NCBI RefSeq assembly: GCF_000471905.2
Contig: NW_006498435.1
Span: 306,904-370,903, forward strand
Direction of reading: 5' to 3'
DNA length: 64,000 bases
Source: Amborella trichopoda
Lineage: Eukaryota > Streptophyta > Magnoliopsida > Amborellales > Amborellaceae
Positions 25,201-33,561 of this stretch are shown piece after piece. The position numbers and the translations under genes are program-made. Positions within the stretch are counted from its first letter, which is position 1. Each line of letters opens with the position of its first letter. The notes beneath the pieces are model-generated. The model had not been told where the DNA came from. It was given only the letters and a program-made list of their open reading frames with translations, and ran no database searches.

Positions 25201-26637
25201 ATTGAAAGTCGACACAAAAAACGCACTCGTCTCTTAGATGATTTGAAAAATATGCTTTCTTACGAGTACAAAAATATGATATGCTCTTGCTTTTTATTTC
25301 TGTACACATTCTAATTCACTGTATTGTAGTCCTCAATGAAGAGCAAAAGAATATTCGAGTGGATGATTTTGGGGCTAGTCATGCATGGGTGGCATCCGAA
25401 ATGGGGAGTATGGAAACCTCACCGGAGCAATTACTATGGAGCCTAGAGGGCCTGCAATCTCGTATACTCAAGCTCAAGGGTCAGCTCAATAAGGTGAAGT
25501 TGAAGAATGCTGATAAGTTCTCCTCAGTGGAGAATTCAATTGATAGGCAGGCTAGCGCAGCTCAGAGCCCACAAGTCTCGCCAGTTAATGGAGATTCAGA
25601 TCCTCCTATCGTTGGGTTGTATAATCCATGCCATGATATCTTGGACTTTGGTAGGGGTGATTTGGGCATTTCGGGAAGTGGGGTCTCAAGAAGTTATGTG
25701 GTCTCAGGGATACCTGATCTCTTCGGCATTTATTCTGATGCTGATGTCCCATTTGATCCACCTCATATTGGAGATGCTTGTGGAGATGTAAGTTACTTCA
25801 ATTTTGTAGTTGCATTTTACTTCTGGTATATCCTACGATGAATGGACCATGCAAAACCAAAATCATAGGAGAGTGTATGGTGATGGAACGAGATGGTACC
25901 CACCAGAACAAGTCACACAATGGTGGGCCAGTCGCCATCTCCATCTACCATTGCTCATTAGTACTGGCTTTCTTAGTCCATTACACTCTTATGATTTTGA
26001 AAAATGTATAAACGCTAAACCTTATTTCCCATGAGGTTGGCTGAAGGTAAGCCTAGGCATTCCCCATTTTCTATGAGAGAGGGCAAAAAGTGAAGAGAAA
26101 ATTTCCAATCTTCGGTCAATTATGTTTAATCTATCTTCGGCCAATTATGTTTAATCTATTTCTTCCAAAATTGGGTGGAAATTCAGTTTGGAAAAATGCA
26201 AGCTCAAATGGGAAGTGGAACTCCCAGTCTCTATCGTAATTTTCATCCATTGATATTTGGGCATATAGCTTCCAATTTTATGCTTCATTTTCCCTGCTTA
26301 TTTTTTTCTCCGTCTTATGGTTCTCATATTCTCTTTTTCTGTTTCTTTCTCTCTTTAGTTGCAGATGCTTGACGAAGTTTTAATAGAAAACCAGGCAGCT
26401 TTAGGGGAAGATTTGCCAGGCTTTGGGAAAGTCCGGGAAGAGGAGATCAAGGAAGAAGAACAGGTGAACAAAGAGGAGAGAGGATCAGAAACTGCGGCAA
26501 TGGGGCTCCCAGAAATTCCTCTTTCTGACGATGGGTTTGCACCAGAGTCCGAGTCATTGAAGACTAAGCGGAAGCGTGCGCTACGTCGTGGGGCCTCACG
26601 TGGTTGGAATGTCAAGGGCATTTGCAATAATTGTTGA
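6405..26637 (+). CDS. Five-exon host gene, conserved plant family of unknown function
   Basis: Spliced model: 6405-6841, 22780-23090, 23162-23224, 25330-25787, 26365-26637, totalling 1542 bases and 513 residues. Every intron is GT-AG (donors GTATGT, GTAGGG, GTATGA, GTAAGT; acceptors CTCTAG, TTGCAG, TTGTAG, TTGCAG) and all phases agree across joins. Order of parts: an acidic Ser/Asp-rich N-terminus containing SSSFGDTLSSLDDD; a basic/aromatic helix with MWRCHWLELRIKELQSQ; a KKRKRRK nuclear-localisation-like stretch; the motif MQSYMALHPLFSYY; a leucine heptad-like segment PEQLLWSLEGLQSRILKLK; and a Lys/Arg-rich C-terminus (KTKRKRALRRG). I recognise the pattern as a plant family usually annotated as uncharacterised. 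A nuclear, protein-interaction role is inference from the basic motifs and coiled coil. Intron 1 is 15,938 bp and full of transposons. The start at 6405 was chosen because similarity to the inverted exon copy begins at that ATG; an in-frame upstream ATG at 6354 is an alternative. Confidence 0.82.
7920..8160 (-). pseudogene. Acidic C-terminal tail of a hAT-type BED protein, fragment
   Basis: The minus strand reads EEEKADSKEIEEEEVYVQES followed by a run of Asp, then SSTWGLDGSNTCDGS. The EEADSKE and acidic-run pattern is shared with the two hAT elements at 48685-50245 and 50449-52184. No BED finger or catalytic domain is next to it. Parallel copies lie at about 10140-10400 and, inverted, at 36040-36200. 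Confidence 0.55.
8263..8310. repeat. Strong hairpin, 15-bp stem
   Basis: CCCCTGCTTGTGG and CCACAAGCAGGGG flank a 13-16 base AT-rich loop. The same hairpin recurs at 10510-10553 and 35754-35798, always between the acidic-tail fragment and a second block with CGCATATGC-type short palindromes. It may be the terminus of an older inverted-repeat element. Confidence 0.6.
9181..9503 (-). mobile_element. RTE LINE 3' fragment in tandem unit copy 1
   Basis: The antisense of this stretch gives remnants of the RTE C-terminal tail (around R-W-D-G-H-V and R-P-N-T-T-P-A). The extreme 3' end is missing: it joins the preceding sequence at CCATAAG, where copy 2 holds several hundred extra bases. The left part of a hAT-type MITE follows at 9504. 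Confidence 0.7.
9504..9839. mobile_element. hAT-type MITE, left part only
   Basis: Starts CAAGGTTTCAAAAAACGC and has the GC-rich subterminal GCCTAGCGCCTAAGCGGGCGC. It is cut off by the tandem-duplication junction at 9839/9840. The complete homologue is at 12194-12893. Confidence 0.7.
10140..10400 (-). pseudogene. Acidic tail of hAT-type BED protein, second copy
   Basis: Tandem duplicate of the fragment at 7920-8160. The same minus-strand acidic reading is present but with extra substitutions, including a stop where the first copy reads a sense codon (near 10232). No function expected. Confidence 0.5.
10510..10553. repeat. Strong hairpin, second copy
   Basis: Same stem as at 8263 (GCCCCTGCT...AGCAGGGGC), with the left arm altered (CTATTGG in place of CTTGTGG) so pairing is weaker. 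The shared position in each duplicated unit shows it was present before duplication. Confidence 0.55.
11785..15720 (-). mobile_element. Nearly full-length RTE-type LINE, decayed, with nested MITE
   Basis: Read on the minus strand from about 15.7 kb down, it has an endonuclease-like N-terminal part (MRVNIAFLQETKWK, about 15263-15310), a reverse-transcriptase fingers motif near 13545-13575 (I-D-L-E-K-A-Y-like), a degenerate active-site box reading VTDDKVLIDETGDS at about 13262-13300 in place of the usual FADD, and the family C-terminus at 11820-12152 (RLRWDGHVQHRPNTTPARRG). The 3' tail holds ATC-rich repeats near 11790. Several stops and shifts make it inactive. A 700-bp hAT-type MITE (12194-12893) splits it. 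The exact 5' limit is uncertain. Confidence 0.8.
12194..12893. mobile_element. hAT-type MITE nested in RTE LINE
   Basis: The ends are CAAGGTTTCAAAAAACG and, inverted, TATTGTTTTAAAAAACG, with GC-rich subterminal blocks full of CCTAGGCGG-like words and an AT-rich core. The flanks TCGACCGC (12186-12193) and TCGATTGC (12894-12901) form an 8-bp target duplication with two differences, and the LINE sequence resumes exactly across the gap. It is 700 bp with no transposase. Open frames here on both strands are products of the GC-rich ends. Confidence 0.78.
15721..16702. other. Intronic spacer
   Basis: AT-rich sequence without a recognised gene or element apart from the 47-bp LINE tail at 16008-16054. 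Part of intron 1. Confidence 0.45.
16008..16054 (-). mobile_element. 47-bp RTE LINE insertion with perfect target duplication
   Basis: The insert is only the last 47 bases of the RTE family, on the minus strand (TTTAGCCAGCACCAATTAAT, then a GATGAAGACGATG tail). It is flanked by identical 14-bp repeats GTTAAGGAGAGAGT at 15994-16007 and 16055-16068. It is an extreme 5' truncation. Confidence 0.85.
16905..18425 (-). mobile_element. Truncated inverted copy of the dsRNA-binding-domain LTR element (fossil)
   Basis: Minus-strand partner of 18426-20700 and head-to-head with it. LTR part 18166-18425, primer-binding-site-like GCTCTGATACTA at 18154-18165, then the same interior in mirror order, including the GGCATG repeats (17180-17510) and part of the dsRNA-binding-domain region (about 16905-17120). 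It is cut off at both ends. Together the two copies form an inverted repeat with arms of about 1.5 kb and almost no spacer. Confidence 0.72.
18436..18545 (+). repeat. 60-bp tandem repeat within the LTR
   Basis: Two units around GTATGGGTAGTTAAGATAGT sit at the start of the 5' LTR, and an equivalent pair sits at 20337-20455 in the 3' LTR. Paired repeats at the same position in both LTRs show that the duplication predates this insertion; in LTR elements such repeats often lie in the promoter part. Confidence 0.65.
19845..20183 (+). CDS. dsRNA-binding-domain open frame inside the LTR element
   Basis: Residues about 20-86 of this 112-residue frame fit a double-stranded-RNA-binding motif: an opening helix TPKSKLNEFCQKQ, the strand region HSPIFICEVEVGGKEFSG, and the closing helix DTKKEVEHSATYFVISQL with the typical KKE start. 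In the family the KKxxE/A helix and the loop after the first strand contact dsRNA. A pyrimidine-rich tract ending in TTTGTAG just before GKTSRNT resembles a splice acceptor, suggesting that the domain was captured from a host gene together with intron sequence. The donor could be a DRB- or Dicer-like gene; I cannot say which. Part of a fossil element, so no present function is assumed. Confidence 0.66.
   Translation: MLQLVFFVGKTSRNTAIATPKSKLNEFCQKQKVKTQIYKIIKGRPDHSPIFICEVEVGGKEFSGSYMDTKKEVEHSATYFVISQLAKMKEVIKLKLTKKRRSRLQGKKKFVK
20725..21115. repeat. Degenerate tandem repeat, unit about 100 bp
   Basis: Four units each contain a CT-rich stretch, a C-ACATG-C word, CATATGCTCTCTCT-like sequence, TACATATAAGAAGAAA-like sequence and a TTGATGTGAGG-like close. 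Identity between units is moderate. It is followed by an AC and AT microsatellite (21117-21160). Within intron 1. Confidence 0.65.
21190..21374. repeat. Small inverted-repeat element with three hairpin units
   Basis: Ends CAGTGTTTCGCCAC and GTGGGCGAAAACACTG are inverted repeats. Between them three successive units of about 40 bp each read C-C-(A/G)-C-GGAC...GTCTGT-GGCGGT in varied form and can each fold. GC content is well above the surroundings. It may be a MITE of hAT type (CAGTG ends); no clear 8-bp duplication. Confidence 0.5.
21528..22779. other. End of intron 1
   Basis: Apparently unique AT-rich sequence with a CT then GT microsatellite at 22188-22241. It ends in the exon 2 acceptor. 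No further element recognised. Confidence 0.45.
22780..23090 (+). CDS. Host gene coding exon 2
   Basis: It encodes the best-conserved-looking part: KKKLTAEWKKYRNPIMWRC, then ELRIKELQSQASKYD, a Lys/Arg cluster KKRKRRK and MQSYMALHPLFSYY. The acceptor TTTCTCTAG is preceded by a pyrimidine-rich tract. The exon ends in phase 1 before donor GTAGGG. Intron 2 (23091-23161) is only 71 bp and holds a CT microsatellite. Confidence 0.85.
23162..23224 (+). CDS. Host gene coding exon 3 (63 bp)
   Basis: A short exon between acceptor TCTTGCAG and donor GTATGA. It reads EKRRKPEADAVSVDDDYNSVP, continuing phase 1 on both sides. The acidic VDDDYN motif suits the rest of the protein. It is too short to be found without its neighbours; phase agreement is the main support. 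Confidence 0.78.
23225..25329 (+). other. Intron 3 of the host gene
   Basis: 2.1 kb, GTATGA to TTGTAG, AT-rich. It contains one clear Mutator-like MITE (23816-24358). Outside the MITE I see no coding exon. The run at 23280-23326 reads DEEERIPPVPSPRNVQ in one frame but has no convincing acceptor, so it is not called an exon. Confidence 0.7.
23816..24358. mobile_element. Mutator-like MITE with 9-bp target duplication
   Basis: The ends are inverted repeats of roughly 45 bp beginning GAGCAATGAT and sharing TGCAACGGTTG and a GTTGCAT motif. The element is 543 bp and AT-rich, with no coding capacity. The flanks are a perfect 9-bp direct repeat TTTATTCAA at 23807-23815 and 24359-24367. A 9-bp duplication with long terminal inverted repeats is the hallmark of Mutator-like elements, so this is a non-autonomous member inserted in intron 3. 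Confidence 0.8.
25330..25787 (+). CDS. Host gene coding exon 4
   Basis: The exon opens after acceptor TATTGTAG and completes a Val codon with the last base of exon 3. It encodes VLNEEQKNIRVDDFG, then a leucine-rich amphipathic segment (PEQLLWSLEGLQSRILKLK, about residues 300-320) likely to form a coiled coil, then a Ser/Pro/Gly-rich low-complexity region ending HIGDACGD. It closes in phase 0 before the strong donor GTAAGT. Confidence 0.83.
26365..26637 (+). CDS. Host gene terminal coding exon 5
   Basis: It begins MLDEVLIENQAALGED after acceptor TTGCAG. An acceptor six bases upstream (CTCTTTAG) would add Leu-Gln in frame. It contains a long Glu/Lys run (EEEIKEEEQVNKEERG) and ends with the basic stretch KTKRKRALRRGASRGW, reaching TGA at 26635-26637. 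The last few residues (ICNNC) are unlike the basic part before them, so the natural stop may have drifted. Confidence 0.8.
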   Translation: MLDEVLIENQAALGEDLPGFGKVREEEIKEEEQVNKEERGSETAAMGLPEIPLSDDGFAPESESLKTKRKRALRRGASRGWNVKGICNNC

Positions 26638-27899
26638 GAATCCCGTGAAATGAGTCTTGGAGGTGGAGGATATGTTATGAAGGTCCCTCAATTAAGGTAC
26701 TCAGGTTCTTTTTGTAACTTTTTTTCTGTGTTTTGGGAATGATCAAGTAGGAAGATTGCCGAAAAATATATAGGAAAGGTCTACAACCTTTTGATCCTTT
26801 CTAGTTTGTCGAAATTATCGCATGAATCCCTGTCCACATCTCAAGGTCGGATAGGGATCCCATGGTTGTGGCAATGCTTTGAGATTGAAGTGTGCAGTTT
26901 TTTGAGGAGGGTTTGGAAAGTCATATCACATCCTGAGCAAGTAACAAAGTTATTATGCTAAATGATTATTTGATTGCCGTAAATTTTTTTTTTTTTCTTT
27001 CTTTGAGAGTACTTTTTTGGTCGTCGTAACGAACTCAGTGGTGCTCCTTAGCCCTTATTGAAATTTTCTCCTCAAAAACACGTATTCACCAAGATTATGC
27101 TTGTTGGCCTTTAGTTAACAAGTACTGAGCCAAAAGAAACAGTTTAAAATGGTATAAAGATTCAGAAACTATCATGGATAAGTAGGATATGTGGGATGAG
27201 GGTTCTCTAAAAACACAAATGTATGTGAACTCCACTTACTTGGTAGTGATGTTTCTATAGAATGCTGAAATGAATGCGATAGAAAGTTCTTATCTTTGGA
27301 GCTAAATCAATCGAATTAGAAGTTTAACTCTTCTTGAAGTTGGAAGGCAGGCTTATTCATGCCTATGCATAATTCATAGAGGACGAAATAGACAAATGAG
27401 TCGGAAAAAAATTATAAATGTTCAAAATCAAGAAATCGACCAATTGGAGTTTGGATAGAATCCCAAAATGCCTTTCTGGATATTTTTCACTGTCCCGGCT
27501 ATTCACGTATTGAGAGAAACAGTTTAATTATCTGTTTCTCGAAGAAATAGAAGAATTTCTTGTATATTTGAAATTAAAATAAATACAAATTCTAATCAAG
27601 AAATTTCTTTTTGTAAGTTGAATATGAGTCAACCGTTCAGTTATTGTGTCGCTATCCATCTAAAATTAAATTATATGAAAGGATTGTAAGGCGTTGGGAG
27701 ACTTGCGTAAGCTAGCACTTGTACTTCAAAAAAATTTGGCCCAAACCAACCTTGTATTTTAGATGAGTTTTGAAATGCAGCTAATTTTTGTGGAAATTAT
27801 TGAGAGTTATAAACTCTTATATAGCCCACTCGACCAAGTTTACCTATTATGAACATGACCAAATCAATTTATGCTTATTTATGGACTGCATGAGTAACG
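26638..27899. other. Downstream region of the host gene
   Basis: Presumed 3' untranslated and intergenic sequence. AT-rich, no obvious coding region. AATAAA-like words occur near 27580 (AAAATAAATAC), but a poly(A) site cannot be fixed. Confidence 0.4.
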
Positions 27900-28052
27900 G
27901 AGAAGGTTCAAAAAGACGTGGATAGAAGGAGAAGGGTCAAAAGGACGTGGATAGAAGTGGTGAGAAAGGATATGGTGTTGTATAGTCTAATTGAAAGTAT
28001 GGCGCTTGATACAACAGGATAGCAAAACAGCGAAACACGATCTCAAATAATT
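27900..28052 (+). mobile_element. RTE LINE 3' remnant
   Basis: Plus-strand words GGACGTGGATAGAAGTGGTG, GTTGTATAGTCTAATTGAAAG, TATGGCGCTTGATA and CTCAAATAATTGG match the RTE C-terminal tail (R-T-W-I-E-V-V-R; S-M-A-L-D). A partial duplication of the RTW part lies at its start. Heavily decayed. Confidence 0.6.
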
Positions 28053-28182
28053 GGAAATCAATTTATGCTTTCACAAAGTTGTATTTGATTAGAGTGAAAA
28101 TCAATTTATGCTTTCACAAAGTTGTATTTGATTAGAGTGAAAATCAATTTATGCTTTCACAAAGTTGTATTTGATTAGAGTG
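28053..28182 (+). repeat. 43-bp perfect tandem repeat, three copies
   Basis: The unit begins AAATCAATTTATGCTTTCAC and ends TTGATTAGAGTG; three copies follow each other with almost no differences. The high identity suggests recent expansion. Confidence 0.85.
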
Positions 28183-28291
28183 AGAGACTAGTAGTGATTG
28201 TGCACCTTATAAAAATGCTCAGTTAGGACACCTAAAAATCATGTGCCTCCATCAAAATCATCCAACTTAAAATGTGCTAGACAATTGGAAG

Positions 28292-28836
28292 TAGGGGTGG
28301 CAATGGGTCGGGTTTGGATGGACCAAGGCCCAGACCTGGACTTGGACTTGGACTTGGACCTGAATAGCATTTGGGTCCAGGTTTTAGATCTAAACTTGAC
28401 CTATCGGGTCCAAAAATTGGACCCATACCCATAACCATTAGATTCTTGGTCTGCACATTAGGTCCATTGCCACCCTATGACTATGAGTTTTTTTTTTTGC
28501 CCTTTCTTTTATTATCATATACCCATATTATTGGTAATAAGGTCACCATCGCTTGCCATTAGATTTTAATCCGTCTAATTTGTGGTTTAATCGCTAAAGA
28601 TGACCATGAATTCTTATTGTATATGATCCTTAATACACTTAAACCAATAAGGCTTAAAAGTACAGTATTTTATCTCCAACAGTTTACGGGTATCAGTGGC
28701 GTCCGGTTAGACTCGGACACAAATAGTATTTGGGTCCAGGCTTTTGGACCCTGACCCAATCTGTCGGGTCAAATGGGACTCATACTTGTTTGTCCTTGAG
28801 GTCGGGAACTACCGGTCGAGTCCATTACCACCTCTA
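28292..28836. mobile_element. hAT-like MITE (GGGGTGGCAA family)
   Basis: It starts TAGGGGTGGCAATGGGTCGG and ends CCATTACCACCTCTA. The flanks ATTGGAAG (28284-28291) and ATTGAAAG (28837-28844) are an 8-bp target duplication with one difference. The subterminal parts are full of GGGTC/GACCC words; a second internal set of ends (28480 and 28695) suggests an insertion or internal rearrangement. Related copies: 33286-33543 and 44037-44221. Confidence 0.75.
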
Positions 28837-28844
28837 ATTGAAAG

Positions 28845-29169
28845 GTTATTTGGATAGATATTGCCTTTATAAGCAAGTATTAAATATTTAGGGGGTCAAA
28901 ATCATATTGGATTATAGGTGAGAGGTTCAAGTCCATGAAAGACTTTGAACCAAACGTACAATTTTAACCCTTGTGTATTTTAGACTAGGGCAAAGACTCG
29001 CCAGGGGCATCAGCCCAAGTCCCCCTCCAACTTGAAAATCGGGGAAATTTCAAAGATTAATAAAGGAAAAAAAAAAAAATTGAGACTCTGCCGATTCCAT
29101 GGTTTTCTGGCCTAGAATGCCCTAGCCTACTAATCTGGTTCAACCAAGGCAAGTAATAGTTTTTTTTTT
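28845..29169. other. Spacer without recognised feature
   Basis: AT-rich sequence with A- and T-runs (29069-29081, 29159-29170). Nothing else seen. Confidence 0.4.
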
Positions 29170-29584
29170 TGAACATTTAAACATGGTGCGGTTTCTATAA
29201 GGTTGCAACCTTAAACAATTTAATTAAGGCGCACCTCCAAATTTTATCATAACATGTAATTTTGTTGTAAAATGTTTTTAGGATTATTTTAAAAACTATT
29301 TTCATGTCTAATGAAAAAATTTTGGATTTTAAAAATGGTTAAAATCAAGTAGATCTACAAACATATGAAAATCTTGAAAATGGACTGTCTAGATGATGTA
29401 TTGCAAGATGCATTATTTTTTAGGCTAAAAAATATATATTTTTAATATTCATATATCTCGATGTCGAGATGATCAATTAGAGGGTTTTTCAACATTATAA
29501 CAACCTTTTCCATAGAATTTTGAGGTGTATATGTGATTCTACATTTTAAGATTGCAACCTCGTATAAACTTTTCCCTTTAGACA
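29170..29584. mobile_element. Non-coding inverted-repeat element
   Basis: Left end GGTTTCTATAAGGTTGCAACC is mirrored by GATTGCAACCTCGTATAAAC at the right. AT-rich interior. A diverged relative occupies about 32100-32487 (GGTTTCTATGGAG to CCTCGCATTATATAAAC). Superfamily not determined. Confidence 0.45.
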
Positions 29585-29977
29585 TTATTACTTAGACACC
29601 GACATTGTGCGTTGTTATATAGAGTACAAGTGTCTAACCGTACTCAGAGTGTCTAGTATTTCATCTAAAAAAGCCAATACGGCAAGATACATTTGTATAT
29701 TTATATATTAAAAATAAAATTATATAAAATGTTTTAACAACCACTCCTTGTGAAGAAAACCAATGGTTGCACTTCGAGAGGCAAGTTCTATGGTTTTAAA
29801 TTAAAGACAAAAGATTTCATACTCCCGCATGGTATATTCTATCTACTCCCTTGGAAAAAATTAATGGAAGGAATGTTTGGAAAGGGAAACTACATGATGA
29901 AATCATTTACCTTTGATACATGTTGGTTCATTAATTTTGACTATTAGATGTGAATTTGGGTGACAATTATTTGAAGG

Positions 29978-31488
29978 TTGCATACTTATGTGGTGAAATT
30001 GAGGGAGAGAGAGAGAGAGATTTCATGTGAAATGGAGATGATGGAGGAGGGGCTTGGTGAAACCGGTGGGGAAGCTGATGATGGGGAAGGGGCAGACATG
30101 GTTTCAATTGGATTCGAGTCGAGAGGTATTCTGTCTGGGGTTAGGTTTGCAGTGGTTGGATCTTTCTCTCCCCCTTCAAACGACATTTTTGGCCTCTCTG
30201 AGTGGGCCAGAAGATCTTGGAGATTGTCGTACTTCCCAAAAGTTCAACTAATGGGGGAGAGTAAGATTGTTTTTCTTCTGTGCTATAAGGAGGACTCTCT
30301 GTCTGCGTAAACGAATCGTATTGTGCGCATAACGGGTAAGCCCCTTTCCCTTGATCTTTGGAGACCAGATTCTCATATCTCTTATGGGCGAAAGTAGAGC
30401 TTGTGGATCAGAGTTACAGGTGTTCTCCTACACGCTTGGTCTTTGTGCACTTTTGTAAGATTGCTAACAAATGTAGGGAGTCATGTGATATTGATAAATC
30501 AGCCTTTAAAGGGGTCGACTGCGTTAAGTTAGAATTCGGATCTGGATATTGGATGGGCCCTCCATTCCTAAGTCTTTCACTCTAAGGGTGGGCCAGGAAT
30601 GTTTTTCTTTATCAATAGTGATGGAAATCAAGGATATGAATCGTACTCCAGTGGAGCCGCAGCACATCAACTCTGATAAAGGGGATGCCGATGGTTGGCA
30701 AGCGGTAAAACGGCGCCGATGAACATCTCCGGAAATTTGAAATTCCGGTATTCAGCATAATGAAAATTTCCGATATCATAGGCGGGAGAATCAGGAGTTA
30801 CATAATTTTAAAAATTTGAATATTTGCAAAAGTTGGATTCCCGTAGGCCGTTTTTCCAATTGCTCGCCGGTTTCTAAGGAGGACGTTTCAAATTGCTCTG
30901 TGAGACCAAAAGGATCGAGTGAGGGATCACTGAAGAATATTTCTTTTGATAATGGGAAAAAGGAAGTTTCTCCTCGACACAAGGAAGTTCCAGTGCAGAC
31001 TTGGGGGACTGCGTTTTCAAGTAGAGGATACACACGGGCTACCGGTAGATGTTTCGAAAAACCTGGCGCACTTCCTCCTATGTACATCCTAAAGGTGGTG
31101 GATGCTGAACCAGTACATTTCTTCTTTGGCTGCAACAAAGATGCTACTCACCCGGTTGAGGCTTTGGCAAAATTACTAGAAGATTTTAGGCTCAGGTCGG
31201 TGCAAAGTGGTGCTTGCGATCCTGGTAATCATGTATCCCCTTTGGTTTCAGCGAACGGCGAGGAAGAACAAGGTTTCCCAATGGACGCACTTCGACCCAC
31301 TAACCGTCGATATGTTGGCGATGGTGGTGGTTGAAGATGAGGCTAAGCCCTTTGCAGTTGCAGAAGAAATGGTGCCGGAAGATCTTTTGTTGGCTGACCA
31401 AGTGTCATTGCAAAGGGATGACCTTGCGCTTGTGACCAGGGTGGAAGAGGAACAGGTGGCTCCTTTATCGGTGGTTCATGAGGACTGA
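29978..31488 (+). pseudogene. L1-type LINE ORF1-like (DUF4283) remnant
   Basis: The open frame 29978-30310 contains SEWARRSWRLSYFPKVQLMG and KIVFLLCYKEDSL, like the DUF4283 domain of plant LINE ORF1 proteins. The sequence after it (30330-30590) gives pieces resembling L-W-R-P-D-S and I-A-N-K-C-R-E-S-C-D-I-D-K, the usual continuation. The reading is interrupted several times. 30816-31334 is open but of uncertain frame assignment (Ser/Gly-rich, proline-poor linker). No reverse transcriptase follows, so this is a fragment, possibly with host-like flanks. Confidence 0.5.
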
Positions 31489-32099
31489 TCCCTGCTTCTG
31501 AACTACTCCAAGTTGTGAACAAACGAATGTCAAACGTGTGGGAAACTTCCTGAGAATGCCAATGTCGAGGAGATTTTTTGGTAACCAAACTCACAGTTCC
31601 ATCATCGGGAGAATTTAGACGTGGGAGGGGAAGGCAAGTGTTCAAAATACCCTTTGAAAATTTTTGATAAAATATAATGATCAAAATACCTTTCTAAAAT
31701 TTTTAAGGTATTTTGGTCATTTTGTTTTATTTAGAATACTTTTTATATTTTTTAAAAGTGCCGGTTTTAAAAAAGGAGTAGATGCCTAAAATTTAGTATC
31801 AAAATATTTTATAAAAAAATAATTAAAAATAAAACTATATAAAGATGTGACATTATGAATGGATTTATTTCAACCGTCTATTCATAATGGACAATTGGAT
31901 AGGGAGAAATATACAAGTTTTATGTAGTAGGGGAAGCATAAAAAGCTTGCCACTAAAATGCTAACAAAAGAGATAAAGGTTCACCATAGGGTCTAAGCAA
32001 GTTCATTAGACAATTTGGATGGGGGATTGAATATTACCAAAGTTAAAAGGATATAAGTTGACATGTGTCAAGGGGTTAATGTGGGAATTAAATGAAAGG
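31489..32099. other. Spacer without gene
   Basis: AT-rich, with a local repeat of CAAAATACC(T/C)TT words at 31640-31700. Nothing further recognised. Confidence 0.4.
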
Positions 32100-32487
32100 T
32101 GTGGTTTCTATGGAGCCGTCGCTGTAAACAATCAAAGCATGTCACACCTTAAAATGGTGCCGAAATATGTTGTTTCAGTATCATAATTCTTTGTGATAGC
32201 TTAAAACTTTATTTTCATCTCTAATTATAAAATTTAAAGCTTAAAAAATAGTGTAGATCGAGCACATCTATGAACATTTGAAAATATTGAAAATTGACAT
32301 TCCAAAAATACATTACAAGTTGCACTACTTCCAAAACTTGAAATCTATTTTTATCATATCCATACATCTTGAAGTCATCAATTTGAAGATTTTTGAGCAT
32401 CGAAATGATCTCCTTCCCTTGAAATTTTTGAGGTGCGGTTTAATTTGTTCATTTAGAACCTCGCATTATATAAACTTTTTCTTTAAA
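32100..32487. mobile_element. Relative of the inverted-repeat element at 29170
   Basis: It shares the start GGTTTCTAT and the end ATATAAACTTTTTC plus internal words such as GATCTACAAACAT-like and TCATATCCATACATCT. Old and diverged. Confidence 0.4.
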
Positions 32488-33285
32488 ACGAATGGGAAAT
32501 AGTGGGGAAAGTCGAAGGCCATCTACCTATCTAAGTGGTCTTCAACTTTCTTAGCTGCGGGTCAACTTTCACCCATACAAATAGATGAAAGCCTCCTCAA
32601 CCGAGAAAGGATTGGAAAATCACAAATTTTCCCGCATTTTTATGGTTATCAAACAGGCCACTCTCCCACCAACAGGGCAGAAATGAAGAGAGAATAGACG
32701 AAATGGGGATTGAGGTCTGAAGTGGGGTTGGTTATAGAGAAATGAAGGGGTTTAAAGGTTGAGTGGGGATATTGAGATGGGTTCTTAAATAGATGGAGGA
32801 TTTGAATTAGGGTTTTAGAAATACGGCAGAGTTGATGTGGGTTTTCAGAGGATTTCGAAATGGGAATGGGTGGAAGAGGGAATGAGGTAACCACCCCCCC
32901 CCCCCCCCCCCCCCCAAACTCAACCAAAAAAAAAATAAAAAATAAATAAATAAAAAAAGAAAAGAAAAAAAAAGAAAACAAAAAGAGAGCTAATGCAAGT
33001 GAGGAATGAAATGAAATGCAGTGAGGGAGAGAAACTGAGAGAGAGTCGTAAGAAGTGTGCTAGTGCAATAAGAACCATATTTATTTTGGAAAAATATACA
33101 ATAAGAGGTTAGAGAGAGAGAGAGCAATAAGAACCATATTTATTTTGGAAAAATATACAATAAGAGGCCACAGAGAGAGAGAGGGGCTCAGGTAAAGAGG
33201 GTTTTGAGAGAGAGGCTCTTTGTTTTTTAGAGCTAGAGATGTGGTGGATCGGAGGGGAGAGAGGTGGTGGGTGATTGTGCGAGGG
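32488..33285. repeat. Low-complexity block with poly(C), A-rich and GA-rich tracts
   Basis: 22 consecutive C at 32894-32915, followed by A-rich sequence to about 32990, then GA microsatellites. A 44-bp sequence starting GCAATAAGAACCATATTTAT is repeated exactly at 33065 and 33124. The G-rich strand of the C run could fold into quadruplexes. No gene. Confidence 0.7.
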
Positions 33286-33543
33286 TAGGTGTGGCAACGG
33301 GTCCGGGCAGTTTCGGCCGGTTTCGATAGTATCCGATATAAAAATTAAAATATTTATATATTTACAAATTTTTTTTATATTAGGACCGAAAAATATTACC
33401 GGACCTAAGCTCAAATAGTATTCGAGTCCAAAATTTGAATCCAAACCTAACCTGCCAAGTCTAATATTTGAACCTATAACCAGATCCAGATCAGATCTGT
33501 CCCTCGAGTTCCACGTCGGGTCTGGGGTCCATTACCACCCCTA
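33286..33543. mobile_element. hAT-like MITE (GGGGTGGCAA family), second copy
   Basis: TAGGTGTGGCAACGGGTCCG at the left and GGTCCATTACCACCCCTA at the right are the family ends. 258 bp, non-coding. A target duplication is weak (GAGGG shared on both sides). Confidence 0.68.
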
Positions 33544-33561
33544 AAAGAGGGAGAGAGCACG

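Noticed and set aside
28053-28182. CRISPR-like array
   Set aside because: The 43-bp repeats are adjacent without spacers and this is plant nuclear DNA.
32649-33444. Minus-strand Pro/Ser/Phe-rich open frames
   Set aside because: Translation of poly(C), A-rich and GA microsatellites; low complexity without conserved motif.
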